Notes: a model not told the origin generated them from the letters alone. A stretch of DNA of 30,702 bases from CAVQND01 sp964653485 (GCA_964653485.1 CAZZFF010000077.1:1-30702), one strand, 5' to 3'; numbered from the stretch's first letter, positions 1-8,142 are shown. A program made the numbers and translations.

Positions 1-1198
1 CCTCGCCGGAGTAGCTCGGCTCAACATGCGCGGGACACCGACCGGTCAGGCGCAGGCATCCCGACGCGGCTTTCGTGGCGTGGTGCAACTGGCAGCCCAA
101 CGAGGCGGTAAACGAAACCATGCCGGGCCGGTCGCTGGTAAGCCGCACAACGATGGCCTGCGCCGGGTTCGACACGAACACCTCCCGGGTGTAGCGCACG
201 CCCTGGTGCTCGAATTGAACCCGCGCCACCGCGCTCGCCAGGTCGAGTTCGCGCCGGTAATCGGTCGCTTCTCCGGCAAAGGGAAACTCGATGGTCAGGT
301 CCCCGAGCGGCTGGTAGCTTTGGTTGTACTTGCCGTTCATGTCGCGCTCCACCAGCCGTTGGGCCTCCTTGTCATTGCCCTCGCGCAGCAGCCGGCGAAT
401 CTCCGGCAGCGCCGCCAGTCCGCGAGGGTTGAGGTTATCGTACGGCTCGCCCGACCAGAGGGTGTCTTCGTTCAAGTCGATGCGCTCGCGCTTTACGCCG
501 CCCCAGACCATGCCGCCGAGCCGTCCGTTTCCAACGGGAGACGCCTCGGTCCATCGGCTGGCTGGCCGGCGATACCAGAGCGTGAGCGCGCCGCCGGGAC
601 CTCCGGCGGCTCCTCTTACCGTGACGTCCCCAGGGTCGGCCGCCGTGCCCGCAACATATTCGCCATTCACAAACAGCGCGAGGCGGCCCGCCGCGTCCAC
701 CGTAGCCGCCACGTGCGCCCACTCGCCTTCATGCGGCAAGGCATGGGTCAGGGTTTCATTGCCGACGATGAGCCGCAACGCGTCTCCGGGATGGGTGTCG
801 AGCAAGAAGCCGTCACTGCCGCCCGGGGTGATTTTGTCCACAATCCGGCCGCTGGTGCCGGCATCGAGTCGCACCCAGGCCTCGATCGTGCAGCCCTCCG
901 AAAAATCGAACTTCTGTTCGGAATCCGACGGCAGTTTCGGGTTCAGCCACTCGCCGACACACCCCCGCACAGTTCCCCTGCCATCGCGCGGCGCTTTGGC
1001 CAGGCTCGCCAATTCCGCCGTCGTGAGCGCCCGGGAGTAAAGTCGCACCGCCGCTATCCCGCCGTGAAAGACGTTGCCGCCGGCCTGGTCCGCGCCGATG
1101 CGCAACGGCAGGTCGTTGGATGGTATCTGCGCAGGTACTTGAGTGGAGCAGAGCAACAGCCATGCCCCGAATAGCCGGGATGCCAATGTGCGATTCAT
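1..1198 (-). CDS. Exported GH95 alpha-L-fucosidase-type glycosidase with LamG-like N-terminus (3' end outside window)
   Basis: The gene reads leftward from ATG at 1198 and stays open to base 1, giving 399 residues. An in-frame TGA lies three codons upstream (1205-1207), so this start is well bounded. Residues 1-24 form a Sec signal peptide ending in PAQ. Residues 29-68 resemble the last strands of a LamG/concanavalin-like domain (PLRIG, VRLYSRALTTAEL) and residues 96-185 resemble its first part (CTIEAWVRLD, WAHVAATVD, LALFVNGEYVAG), so the order looks permuted. From about residue 206 the GH95 N-terminal domain begins with LWYRRPASRWTEASPVGNGR, then LGGMVWGG and LNEDTLWSG. GH95 enzymes are inverting alpha-L-fucosidases or alpha-L-galactosidases. 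The catalytic (alpha/alpha)6 barrel lies beyond the window, so activity cannot be judged here. The gene is divergent from the decayed DUF1016 gene. No clear ribosome binding site is seen. Confidence 0.88.
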   Translation of the reverse strand, partial: MNRTLASRLFGAWLLLCSTQVPAQIPSNDLPLRIGADQAGGNVFHGGIAAVRLYSRALTTAELASLAKAPRDGRGTVRGCVGEWLNPKLPSDSEQKFDFSEGCTIEAWVRLDAGTSGRIVDKITPGGSDGFLLDTHPGDALRLIVGNETLTHALPHEGEWAHVAATVDAAGRLALFVNGEYVAGTAADPGDVTVRGAAGGPGGALTLWYRRPASRWTEASPVGNGRLGGMVWGGVKRERIDLNEDTLWSGEPYDNLNPRGLAALPEIRRLLREGNDKEAQRLVERDMNGKYNQSYQPLGDLTIEFPFAGEATDYRRELDLASAVARVQFEHQGVRYTREVFVSNPAQAIVVRLTSDRPGMVSFTASLGCQLHHATKAASGCLRLTGRCPAHVEPSYSGE

Positions 1199-1500
1199 CG
1201 AGGGTCATTATTGACGCCGAGCCGCTGGCGGCAAGCCGTGAATGCGGGCGGGCGGAACTACGCGCCATGCTCCCCCCATGCGGATAACCGGAGCCCACAG
1301 CAGCGAAATCCCGGTTCCTGCCGCCCGTGCGCAACCCGCAGCGCCAAGAGCAGGTTCTCGCGCCAATGGCCGCGGACCTGGCGATCACCGGGCGCCTTTG
1401 TGTGGGGCCTAGGACGGAATTCTTCGTTTTCTTCGTTTCCTTGGTGTACACCACTCGCTTCATGCATATCTCGGACTTTTCGGAAGAGGCTGATCGGGAA

Positions 1501-1531
1501 TTGACAATTGAGAATCTGCGATTGGTAAATG
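1501..1531 (+). promoter_or_regulatory. Possible sigma70-type promoter before the DUF1016 remnant
   Basis: A consensus TTGACA hexamer lies at 1501-1506 in an unusually AT-rich pocket. The best -10 candidates, GTAAAT (1525-1530) or TAAATG (1526-1531), match TATAAT poorly, and the spacing is 18-19 bp. It sits about 60 bases before the ATG at 1588. The rest of the 389-base gap 1199-1587 shows nothing I recognise. This is pattern matching only. Confidence 0.25.
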
Positions 1532-1587
1532 AATCCCCTGCGGTTATCACGTCGATTTGCCGAAATGATCGCGAAACCCACCGAGCC

Positions 1588-2160
1588 ATGACTCCAGCAC
1601 CCACACACCCTGATCACCCGAGTTTCCTCGCGGCGCTCAAGGAGCGCATCCTGCGCGCCAGAATCTCGGCCGCCCGCGCCGTCAACCAGGAATTGATCCT
1701 GCTCTATTGGGATATCGGGCGCGGCATCGTGGAAAAGCAACAAACGGCAGGCTGGGGAGATGCGGTGGTGGAACGGCTCGCCACGGACCTGCAGGCGGAG
1801 TTCCCCGATACCTGGGGCCATCACGTTGAATTGTTGAAGAAGGTCAAAACCCCCGCCGCCCGCCGTTACTACCTCCGCGCCACCGCCCGTTTCGGCTGGA
1901 CGCGTAACGTCCTGCTCAACCAGATTAAGGTTGGAGCGTACGAGCGCGCCGTCGCGGGAAAGAAAACCCATAATTTCGAACTCGCCTTGCCCGAGCACCT
2001 TGCCGAACAGGCCGACGAGATGCTCAAAAGCTCCTACAGCCTTGAGTTTTTGGGCATCCGCCGGGCGGTCAAAGAGCGCGAGTTGGAGGACCGCCTCATC
2101 TCGCGTTTGTGGCAGTTCTTTCTGGAACTCGGTTACGAGTTCTGTTTCGTCGGCCGGCAC
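1588..2160 (+). pseudogene. DUF1016 (YhcG-type PDDEXK nuclease) N-terminal remnant
   Basis: From ATG 1588 the frame encodes 191 residues matching the DUF1016 N-terminal domain: AVNQELILLYWDIGRGI near residue 40, then RFGWTRNVLLNQIK and YSLEFLGI, ending at ELGYEFCFVGRH. In intact relatives, as I recall them, about 40 residues separate the AEFP motif from WGHH. Here AEFPDTWGHH is nearly continuous, which indicates an in-frame internal deletion. After FVGRH the family normally continues into the PDDEXK nuclease core (a YIDLLFYH-type strand and IELK). That core is absent, and the frame runs straight into a signal peptide of another protein at 2161. DUF1016 proteins are proposed nucleases, often found near restriction or mobile loci. 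This copy cannot be a nuclease. The start at 1588 fits family N-termini, although the frame is open upstream to at least 1327. Confidence 0.8.
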
Positions 2161-2937
2161 GTGTTGTTACTGGCGGCCGCCTTGACCCTTGCGGTTGCCC
2201 CGACGTCCGCCTCGCGCGCGGAGGCTCCACGGAAGCCCATCCGCGGGGAGATCGTTATCAGCCGAACGGACTCGCCTTGGGAATCGCAGCAGGTGCAAGA
2301 GCCATGCGTTTTGCCCAACCCCAAGGACCCGAGCCGTCTGGTGATGTTTTACTCCGGCGTCCCGGCGACCAACCGAAACCTGTGCTTTATCGGCAAGGCT
2401 TGGGCGCTCAAGTCCGCCCCGTTCACCTGGCACCAGGACCCAACCAACCCCGTGTTCAGCGCCGGTAAAGAGGGCTGGGACCGCGGGAGCATCCGGCTCG
2501 ACGCCGTGCTCTACATCGCGGAGGAGGAGGCCTATTACATCTACTAGTCCACGCCCGGCGCCTATTATGAGTGGCACCAGGTTTGGAAAAACGGCCACAC
2601 CTATTTTCTCACCATTGAAGTCGGCACGTCGGCGGGCAGGCGCTGGCGCCCGGTCATCGCCGTGAGCCAAAACCCGGCTGCCGGCTGGGCGCAGGTCGAT
2701 GTGGATGCGCTGCTGCAAACAAAATGGGAGGGCCTGTATCGCGATGAAACGATCTACCATGTCGCCACCCCCGCACTGTATCAAATCGGGGGCAAGTGGT
2801 TCCTTTATGCCCAAGCTTGTCCCTTGCCGGCCAACGGCAACTACATCGACGGCCACTGGGACCTCTGGTGCGTCTCCTGCGACCGCCTGATGGCCACCTT
2901 GCCCGGCTGCGAGAGCATTTATGTCCCCCCCGGCTAA
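2161..2937 (+). pseudogene. Five-bladed beta-propeller glycosidase (GH43/GH32-like), broken by an in-frame TAG
   Basis: In the same frame as the DUF1016 remnant, a hydrophobic signal peptide (LLLAAALTLAVAPTSASRA) starts at a possible GTG codon at 2161. A propeller-type glycosidase sequence follows: PNPKDPSRLVMFYSG, FTWHQDPTNPVF, GWDRGSIRLD and EEAYYIY. A TAG at 2545-2547 interrupts it. The same frame stays open to a TAA at 2935-2937 and clearly continues the protein (AYYEWHQVWKNG, RDETIYHVATPALY, CPLPANGNYIDGHWDLW). Such proteins usually have a YYIYYS-like strand here, so TAG probably replaced a Tyr codon by one base change. The remaining length, about 257 residues, is short for the fold, and a stretch seems to be missing between YYIY and STPGAYYEW. 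I infer a pseudogene with a nonsense change and an internal deletion. A sequencing or assembly error is the alternative. Confidence 0.75.
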
Positions 2938-2974
2938 TTTGACTGAGTCCCGGCCTGTGGTATCGTCGTAGCTT

Positions 2975-3427
2975 ATGACTCCAATACAAGTCCCTTCTGA
3001 TGGTGGCAAGAAAGTGAATATCCTCGGCATTCCGATGGTCATCCGCATCGGCGGCCAGCAGACCGGTGGAATTGTCAGCGTCGTCGAGTCGCATGACGTG
3101 CCCAACGGCGGTCCGCCCCCGCACATCCATCATCGCGAAGACGAGACGTTCCAGGTTCTTGAAGGTGCATACGAATTCACCGTGGGCGGCGAGAGCTTCG
3201 TGGCCGAAAAGGGCGCGACGATTTTTGCACCCCGTCGCATCCCGCACACCTACCGCTACCTCGGGCGTTCCCCGGGGCGGCTGATGTGCCTCATCACGCC
3301 GGCGGGTTTCGAGGGGTTCTTTGAGGCAATCGGCGCGCTCACTCAGGAGGAACAGAAAGACATTCCGCGAGTGATCAGGATCGCAAAGAAGTTCGATCTC
3401 GAGTTTCTACTGCCGGGGCAAGCCTGA
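2975..3427 (+). CDS. Small cupin-domain protein
   Basis: This is a 150-residue single-cupin protein of the quercetin 2,3-dioxygenase-like type. Cupin motif 1 is complete: a Gly/Pro-rich turn at 45-49, His50, His52 and Glu57, then VLEGAYEF. Motif 2 is GATIFAPRRIPHTY with His91. His50, His52, Glu57 and His91 would bind a divalent metal. Residues 100-150 form a helical tail seen in many cupin_2 proteins that act on unknown small molecules. There is no signal peptide, so it is probably cytoplasmic. It starts 37 bases after the broken glycosidase and ends 78 bases before the methionine sulfoxide reductase. The exact substrate cannot be told from sequence. Confidence 0.85.
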   Translation: MTPIQVPSDGGKKVNILGIPMVIRIGGQQTGGIVSVVESHDVPNGGPPPHIHHREDETFQVLEGAYEFTVGGESFVAEKGATIFAPRRIPHTYRYLGRSPGRLMCLITPAGFEGFFEAIGALTQEEQKDIPRVIRIAKKFDLEFLLPGQA

Positions 3428-3505
3428 CCGCGCACGGACGATCTCTCCTGAGTTTGCAGGGTAAGGCGGCTTGAGGGGTTGCCCTATCCGTTATAGTGCC
3501 TGCGT

Positions 3506-4021
3506 ATGACGCACGTATCTTGCGGATACTCTGGAAACGCGGGCAGTTACGCCTCCCTGCACGAAGAGCTCGCGAGCCTGTTGAAAGGCGAGCGCGACTG
3601 GCTCGCCAACCTCGCCAATACTGCGGCCTTGCTCTACCTCCGCTTGCCAAAGATCAGTTGGGCCGGCTTCTATCTCTGGCGCGAAGGCCGGTTGGTCCTC
3701 GGGCCCTTCCAGGGGAAACCGGCGTGCGTCCGCATCGAACGCGGACGGGGCGTTTGCGGGGCCGCCGCTCTGCGCCGGACCCCGGTCATTGTGCCGGATG
3801 TCCACCAGTTCCCCGGGCACATCGCCTGCGACGCCGCGTCTGCCAGCGAAATCGTCCTCCCGATGGAGTTGCCCGACCGCCCGCTCGGGGTTCTCGACCT
3901 CGACTCGCCGAACCTGGGCCGGTTCAACGAAATGGACCCTGCGGGGTTGGAGACGGTTGTTGCCATCCTGGTGCGGGCGACAGACTGGCCGGGAAACATC
4001 GGCGATCCTGCCAAGCCATAG
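3506..4021 (+). CDS. msrC: Free methionine-(R)-sulfoxide reductase, GAF-domain type
   Basis: This 171-residue GAF-domain protein reduces free L-methionine-(R)-sulfoxide in the cytoplasm, with thioredoxin as likely reductant. The family's three redox cysteines are present: Cys74 (GKPACVRI), Cys84 (GRGVCG) and Cys108 (FPGHIACDA). Their spacing, 10 and 24 residues, is the same as that of E. coli MsrC Cys84/94/118. Other signature parts are WAGFYL, LGPFQGK, VPDVHQFPGHI, SEIVLPM and GVLDLDS. The start at ATG 3506 gives a normal family length with the expected leading helix. It follows a cupin gene and precedes an exported glycosidase. A shared transcript is possible but not shown. Confidence 0.93.
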   Translation: MTHVSCGYSGNAGSYASLHEELASLLKGERDWLANLANTAALLYLRLPKISWAGFYLWREGRLVLGPFQGKPACVRIERGRGVCGAAALRRTPVIVPDVHQFPGHIACDAASASEIVLPMELPDRPLGVLDLDSPNLGRFNEMDPAGLETVVAILVRATDWPGNIGDPAKP

Positions 4022-4059
4022 GAAATCAGCTCTACGAACCTCTACTCAGCCTCCAATCC

Positions 4060-6348
4060 ATGAAAATCAAATCACTATCCGAAGCAACGAAGCGCCGCGC
4101 CGGTTGGCTCTGCGTGCTCTTGGCCGGTCTCGCCCTCGGGAATGCCGCGAGCCCCGGTTCGCGCCTCCAGCGAGCTGTGGAAGTGGCAACTTACCCGGAT
4201 GGCCGGCCGGCGGCGCCGTGGCGCCTGGATGCCCAGGACGAGGGTGTCGTGCTCCGCCATGGTGGAGGTCCGGAGGCTTCCGATGCCTTGGGCGCAAGAG
4301 ACGTCTGGGTATGGCAACACGACGGTATTTACTATATGCACTACGATGGTGCCGGCCCAAAGGGATGGCTGGCCTGTCTGGCCACCAGCCGGGACCTGGT
4401 CCATTGGACGGCCAAAGGCCCGGTGCTGGGCCTCGGCAAAGCCGGGGAGGATGACTCGGCTTCGGCCTCTTACGGGGTGACATTTTTCGATGGCCGGCAA
4501 TGGCACTTGTTTTACTTGGGCACCCCCCATGTCACTCCGGCCCCCGATTTCATCCCCGCCTTTCCTTACCTGACCATGAAGGCCCGCGGTCAATCCCCGG
4601 AAGGTCCGTGGCAGAAGCAGCCGACGGTGACGCCCTTCCGCACCAAGCCAGGCACCTATTACTCGGCAACCGCCAGCCCCGGCCAAGTGATCCGGCAGGA
4701 CGGCGAATACCTCATGTTCTTCAGCGCCTCGACCGACCGTCCCATCAAACGCACCCTCAGCCTGGCCCGGACGAAGGACTTGAACGGTCCCTGGGCAATC
4801 GCTCCCGACCCAATCGTGCCACCCGATGAGCAGGTGGAAAACACCTCTCTTTACTACGACGACGAGACCAAGACCTGGTTCCTGTTCACCAACCACGTCG
4901 GAGTGGAGGACGGTTTGGAATACACCGACGCTATTTGGGTTTATTGGACTCGGGACCTTACCCACTGGAACCGCGAGCACAAAGCCGTCGTGCTCGATAG
5001 AAAGAACTGCAACTGGTCAAAGCACATCATCGGCCTCCCCTCGGTCGTCAAAGCCGGAAGCCGGCTGGCGGTTTTTTACGATGGGAACGCCTCGGCGAGA
5101 ATGCCGGCTGGGGTCAAGAGCCACATGGACCGCGACATCGGCCTGGCGTGGCTGGACTTGCCGCTCATCCCGCCGGCCGAATCGGCGGACGATTCCGCGG
5201 CATCTCCCAAGATCACCGTGGCCAGCTACTATTTTGGAAACTATCACCCGGGCGATCCGCGCAACACGAAGATGAAGGGCAAAGACTGGTCTGAATGGGA
5301 GTTGGTCAAAGCCGCGCGGCCCCGCTTCCCGGGACATCAGCAGCCCAAGGTGCCCTTGTGGGGGTATGCGGACGAGTCCGACCCAAAAGCCATGGCCCAG
5401 AAGATCGCCGCGGCGGCGGACCACGGCATCAGCGCGTTCATCTTCGACTGGTATTACTACGACGACGGCCCGTTCCTGGACCGGCCGATTGACCTCGGGT
5501 TCCTCCAGGCGACAAATCAACTTCGCCTCAAGTTCGCCTTCATGTGGGCGAACCACGATTGGCTGGAGATTCAGCCCTACAAGCGCGGCACGCCTCCGAA
5601 GCTGCTATTCCCCGGTAAAGTCACGCCCGCGGGCTTTGAAAGAATTTGCGACCACGTCATCAAGGATTACTTCCAGCAGCCCTCCTATTGGCGAATCGAC
5701 GGGCGGCCCTATTTCTCGTTCTACGAACTGACCAAGCTGCTGCAGAGCTTCGGCGGCGTGGAGGCGACGCGCGCGGCTCTGGACCAATTCCGCGCCAAGG
5801 CCCGCGCCGCCGGACTGCCCGGATTGCACCTCAACGCCGTGGTCTGGGGGCAGCCGATCCTCCCGGGCGAGAACAAGCCCGCGGACGCGCCAAAGCTCGT
5901 GCGCGACCTGGGCTTCGATTCCGTCACGTCTTACGTGTGGGTCCATCACGTGTCACTGCCCCGGCAGGTCACCGACTACAACTTCGTGCGCGACGAGTAT
6001 TTCAAGTACTGGGACCGGGCGGAGAGGCTGTTCGGCGTGCCATATTTCCCGAACGTGAGCATGGGCTGGGACCCCAGCCCGCGCGCGGCGCAGGAGGACG
6101 AGTTCGGCGACTTCGGCTATCCGTTCACGAACACCATCGGCCGGAACACGCCCGAAAACTTCCGGGCCGCGCTCGAGAAAACCAAACAGCGCCTGCTCGC
6201 CCAGCCCGGCGGCCCGCGTATCCTGACCATCAATTGCTGGAACGAATGGACCGAAGGCAGCTACCTGGAACCCGACACGGTCAACGGGTTCGCTTACCTG
6301 GAGGCGGTCCGCGAGGTGTTTGCCGAGACGAAACAGCCGGGGCGATAA
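4060..6348 (+). CDS. Exported GH43-like beta-propeller fused to a WbsX/GH99-like domain
   Basis: I chose ATG 4060 because it is followed by a signal peptide (KRRAGWLCVLLAGLALGNAA). The frame is open further upstream but overlaps msrC there. The product has 762 residues. Residues about 40-365 look like a five-bladed propeller of the GH43/GH32 clan: WVWQHDGIYYMHYDG, ATSRDLVHWT, GVTFFDGRQWHLFYLG, SPEGPW and YYDDETKTWFLFTNH. A short Ser/Ala-rich linker follows. Residues about 385-755 match the WbsX/GH99-like domain: VASYYFGNYHPGD, GISAFIFDWYYYDDG, FMWANHDW, GRPYFSFYEL, and the terminal NCWNEWTEGSYLEPD. WbsX-type domains were first named as glycosyltransferases, but the fold resembles endo-acting GH99 hydrolases. 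Signal peptide and context favour glycan breakdown. The combination suggests that one chain carries two activities, or one activity plus a binding propeller. Confidence 0.82.
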   Translation: MKIKSLSEATKRRAGWLCVLLAGLALGNAASPGSRLQRAVEVATYPDGRPAAPWRLDAQDEGVVLRHGGGPEASDALGARDVWVWQHDGIYYMHYDGAGPKGWLACLATSRDLVHWTAKGPVLGLGKAGEDDSASASYGVTFFDGRQWHLFYLGTPHVTPAPDFIPAFPYLTMKARGQSPEGPWQKQPTVTPFRTKPGTYYSATASPGQVIRQDGEYLMFFSASTDRPIKRTLSLARTKDLNGPWAIAPDPIVPPDEQVENTSLYYDDETKTWFLFTNHVGVEDGLEYTDAIWVYWTRDLTHWNREHKAVVLDRKNCNWSKHIIGLPSVVKAGSRLAVFYDGNASARMPAGVKSHMDRDIGLAWLDLPLIPPAESADDSAASPKITVASYYFGNYHPGDPRNTKMKGKDWSEWELVKAARPRFPGHQQPKVPLWGYADESDPKAMAQKIAAAADHGISAFIFDWYYYDDGPFLDRPIDLGFLQATNQLRLKFAFMWANHDWLEIQPYKRGTPPKLLFPGKVTPAGFERICDHVIKDYFQQPSYWRIDGRPYFSFYELTKLLQSFGGVEATRAALDQFRAKARAAGLPGLHLNAVVWGQPILPGENKPADAPKLVRDLGFDSVTSYVWVHHVSLPRQVTDYNFVRDEYFKYWDRAERLFGVPYFPNVSMGWDPSPRAAQEDEFGDFGYPFTNTIGRNTPENFRAALEKTKQRLLAQPGGPRILTINCWNEWTEGSYLEPDTVNGFAYLEAVREVFAETKQPGR

Positions 6349-6383
6349 GGCGCTGGAAATTAAAGGTGGCATCAAGCCGCTGA

Positions 6384-6491
6384 GATTTTGCCGCCCAACG
6401 AGGCGTGAACGAGGCGCATATCCTCAGCGATCTGCAACGAGTGAACAAAGAGGCTGGGCGCTACGTGTATCAGCCCGAACGCAGGCAATAA
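6384..6491 (+). other. Short open remnant at the toxin truncation point
   Basis: Between a TGA at 6381-6383 and a TAA at 6489-6491 the plus strand encodes 35 residues without a good start: DFAAQRGVNEAHILSDLQRV followed by a stretch ending in ERRQ. The composition looks protein-like rather than random. Its 3' part overlaps the antisense of the truncated toxin gene, so the foreign segment probably spans about 6384-6465. I do not recognise the family. It may be debris joined to the toxin gene by a deletion or rearrangement. Confidence 0.3.
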
Positions 6492-6585
6492 AGTAATCGC
6501 CCAGGCCCGGCCCCTGCGCCTCGTAAAAAAGAAACCCCTCGTTGAGATCCGCCTGCGCGTCTGCCGAAATCTCGACCCGCATCAT
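6424..6585 (-). pseudogene. Truncated ParE/RelE-type toxin
   Basis: ATG at 6585 (or 6582) overlaps the antitoxin stop codon. The 53-residue product begins like a ParE/RelE toxin: VEISADAQADLNEGFLFYEA, then GLGDYFIACVRAD. After that it loses all resemblance and stops at 6424. Family members are about 95-105 residues and carry the C-terminal strands with the Arg/Asp-rich core, which is missing here. The homology break lies near 6465, where unrelated sequence begins. I infer an inactive toxin, although a short peptide could still be made and bind antitoxin. Confidence 0.65.
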
Positions 6586-6791
6586 AGCCTGCCCAACGTC
6601 CCTTTCACAGAATCCCAATCCAGAAGCCGCGCCGCACCTTCGCGAACCCTGGCGCGACGGCGATCCAACAACTGCTTCTGTTGAGGGGAAATCTCCGACC
6701 GCTCAAAGCGCTCTCGAAAGTCCTCCCAGATCGCCTCCATGATCTGAATCTTCCGCTCAACCGGCAGTGCTCGGACATCTTCCATCGTCAT
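6582..6791 (-). CDS. Addiction-module antitoxin, TIGR02574-like
   Basis: ATG at 6791 gives 69 residues that match the small putative addiction module component family: MTMEDVRALPVERKIQIMEA, IWEDF, a short basic/acidic middle, then LLDRRRARVREG and a C-terminal DWDSVK. Such antitoxins bind and neutralise a ParE/RelE toxin encoded directly downstream. The toxin start overlaps this stop codon (CTATGATG), the usual layout for translational coupling. The frame is open upstream to 7010, but that extension looks non-coding. The toxin is truncated, so the antitoxin is an orphan here. The gene is divergent from the sialidase gene. Confidence 0.7.
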   Translation of the reverse strand: MTMEDVRALPVERKIQIMEAIWEDFRERFERSEISPQQKQLLDRRRARVREGAARLLDWDSVKGTLGRL

Positions 6792-6957
6792 GCTGGAAGA
6801 ATACCGCTCTTCAGGAGGCGCTGCCAGCGAATTCTCGGTGCCATCCGGGCCCGCAGAGATCCGCGAGCTGGTTCTTGCAACGCTGGTCACGTTGGCTGTG
6901 GGATGCGTGCATTTCTGTACAGAGTCATGCCACGTCGAAAGTGTCAAACCATAGATT

Positions 6958-6973
6958 GGTTCATTATTGAACC
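6958..6973. promoter_or_regulatory. Inverted repeat in a divergent intergenic region
   Basis: GGTTCA-TTAT-TGAACC is a perfect 6-bp inverted repeat with a 4-base spacer. It lies in the 307-base gap between the antitoxin (minus) and the sialidase gene (plus). Its AT-rich centre and position fit an operator for a dimeric regulator, for example the antitoxin itself, but a repeat this short can arise by chance. Nothing else in 6792-7098 is recognisable. Confidence 0.25.
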
Positions 6974-7098
6974 GCGTGCCGAACGTGATCGAGCCAGGGG
7001 TGGAGTTCACGGTTCATTTCCACCGCCTAACGGCCCTCCTCGCCGCTGATTTCGGTTGGCTTTGGGCGCTGAAGGTTGGATTATCAGGCGCGATCTTG

Positions 7099-8139
7099 AT
7101 GAAACGCACAAACCTGATCGGAGTTCTGTTCCTGATGACGGCGCTCAGTTCGCCGGCCGTTGGCATCCCGGTCATCTCGCGAGGCGATGTTGCCGGAACC
7201 TACCAGGCGTTCCCGGATGTTTGCCGGCTGAAGAACGGCGACCTGCTCTGTGTGTTTTACGCGGGCTACGGTCATGTGTCGCTGCCGCGGGAAGACTGCC
7301 CCAAAGGCGGTCGCATCTGCTGCGTCAAGTCCAGCGACGAGGGCCGCACCTGGAGCGCGCCGCGCATCCTGTTCGACGGCCCGTTCGACGACCGCGATCC
7401 CCACATCGCGCAAATGCGCGATGGCGCCCTCGTCTGCAGCTTCTTCACTTACCGCCCTCAGCCTCAAGGCCGCGTGATCTGCGACACCTGCCTGGTTACC
7501 TCCCGCGACGGCGGCGAATCTTGGGCGCCGGAACCGCGGATAGTGGCTCCCGGCTGGCCCAGCTCGGCGCCGGTGCGCGAATTGCCCGACGGCACCCGTG
7601 TCCTTGGCGTCTATCGCGAGGAAGGCGCCACCGCCTACGGCGGCGTTATCCGTTCCACCGATGGCGGCAAGACCTGGTGCGCCCCCATCCCGATCGGTCG
7701 GGGCAGCGGGGTGCGCCTCGATGCGGAAACCGACGTCGTGCTCCTCAAAGACGGGACCCTCTACGCGGCGCTGCGCGGCGACCGAGTCAATATGCACTTC
7801 GCTACCAGCCCGGACGGCGGCCTCACATGGTCACCGGTCAAAGACATCGGCTTTCCCGGCCATTGCCCCCATCTCACGCGCTTGAGCACCGGTGAGATAC
7901 TCCTGGCCCATCGTCTGCCGCTCACCGCCCTGCACGTCAGCCGCGACGAAGCCAAGACGTGGCAAGGTCCGTACCAAATTGATGAAACGCCCGGCGCCTA
8001 CCCTTCGACCGTCGAACTCAAAGACCGGACAGTCCTGGTTGTGTATTATGAAGAAGGGCAGCACAGCGCCATCCGTGCCCGGCGCTTCAAGTTGACCGGG
8101 AACGGAATCGAGTTCCTCCAATCTTCAACGACCGATTAA
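7099..8139 (+). CDS. Exported sialidase-like BNR-repeat protein
   Basis: ATG 7099 is followed by a signal peptide (MKRTNLIGVLFLMTALSSPA); the open frame upstream to 6967 looks non-coding. The product has 346 residues and forms a six-bladed sialidase-type propeller. Asp-box motifs (S-x-D-x-G-x-T-W) occur near residues 78 (SSDEGRTW), 135 (SRDGGESW), 186 (STDGGKTW), 237 (SPDGGLTW) and, degenerate, 281 (SRDEAKTW). An early FPDVCRLKNGDLLCVFYAG strand and RDPHIAQMRDG are typical of the family. I could not confirm the sialidase arginine triad, so the true substrate may be a glycan other than sialic acid. Only three bases separate its stop from the GH106 start, so the two are almost certainly co-transcribed. 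Confidence 0.82.
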   Translation: MKRTNLIGVLFLMTALSSPAVGIPVISRGDVAGTYQAFPDVCRLKNGDLLCVFYAGYGHVSLPREDCPKGGRICCVKSSDEGRTWSAPRILFDGPFDDRDPHIAQMRDGALVCSFFTYRPQPQGRVICDTCLVTSRDGGESWAPEPRIVAPGWPSSAPVRELPDGTRVLGVYREEGATAYGGVIRSTDGGKTWCAPIPIGRGSGVRLDAETDVVLLKDGTLYAALRGDRVNMHFATSPDGGLTWSPVKDIGFPGHCPHLTRLSTGEILLAHRLPLTALHVSRDEAKTWQGPYQIDETPGAYPSTVELKDRTVLVVYYEEGQHSAIRARRFKLTGNGIEFLQSSTTD

Positions 8140-8142
8140 ATT

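Noticed and set aside
26..1174. Plus-strand open frame of 382 codons over the GH95 region
   Set aside because: Low-complexity Arg/Ala-rich translation without family motifs; it is antisense to a clear GH95 sequence.
1489..1503. A 15-base match (CTGATCGGGAATTGA) shared with the minus strand near 17840
   Set aside because: One such match is expected by chance in a window of this size, and the flanks do not align.
2545..2547. TAG read as pyrrolysine
   Set aside because: No Pyl machinery is visible, the family has Tyr here, and the upstream half is already fused to a broken gene.
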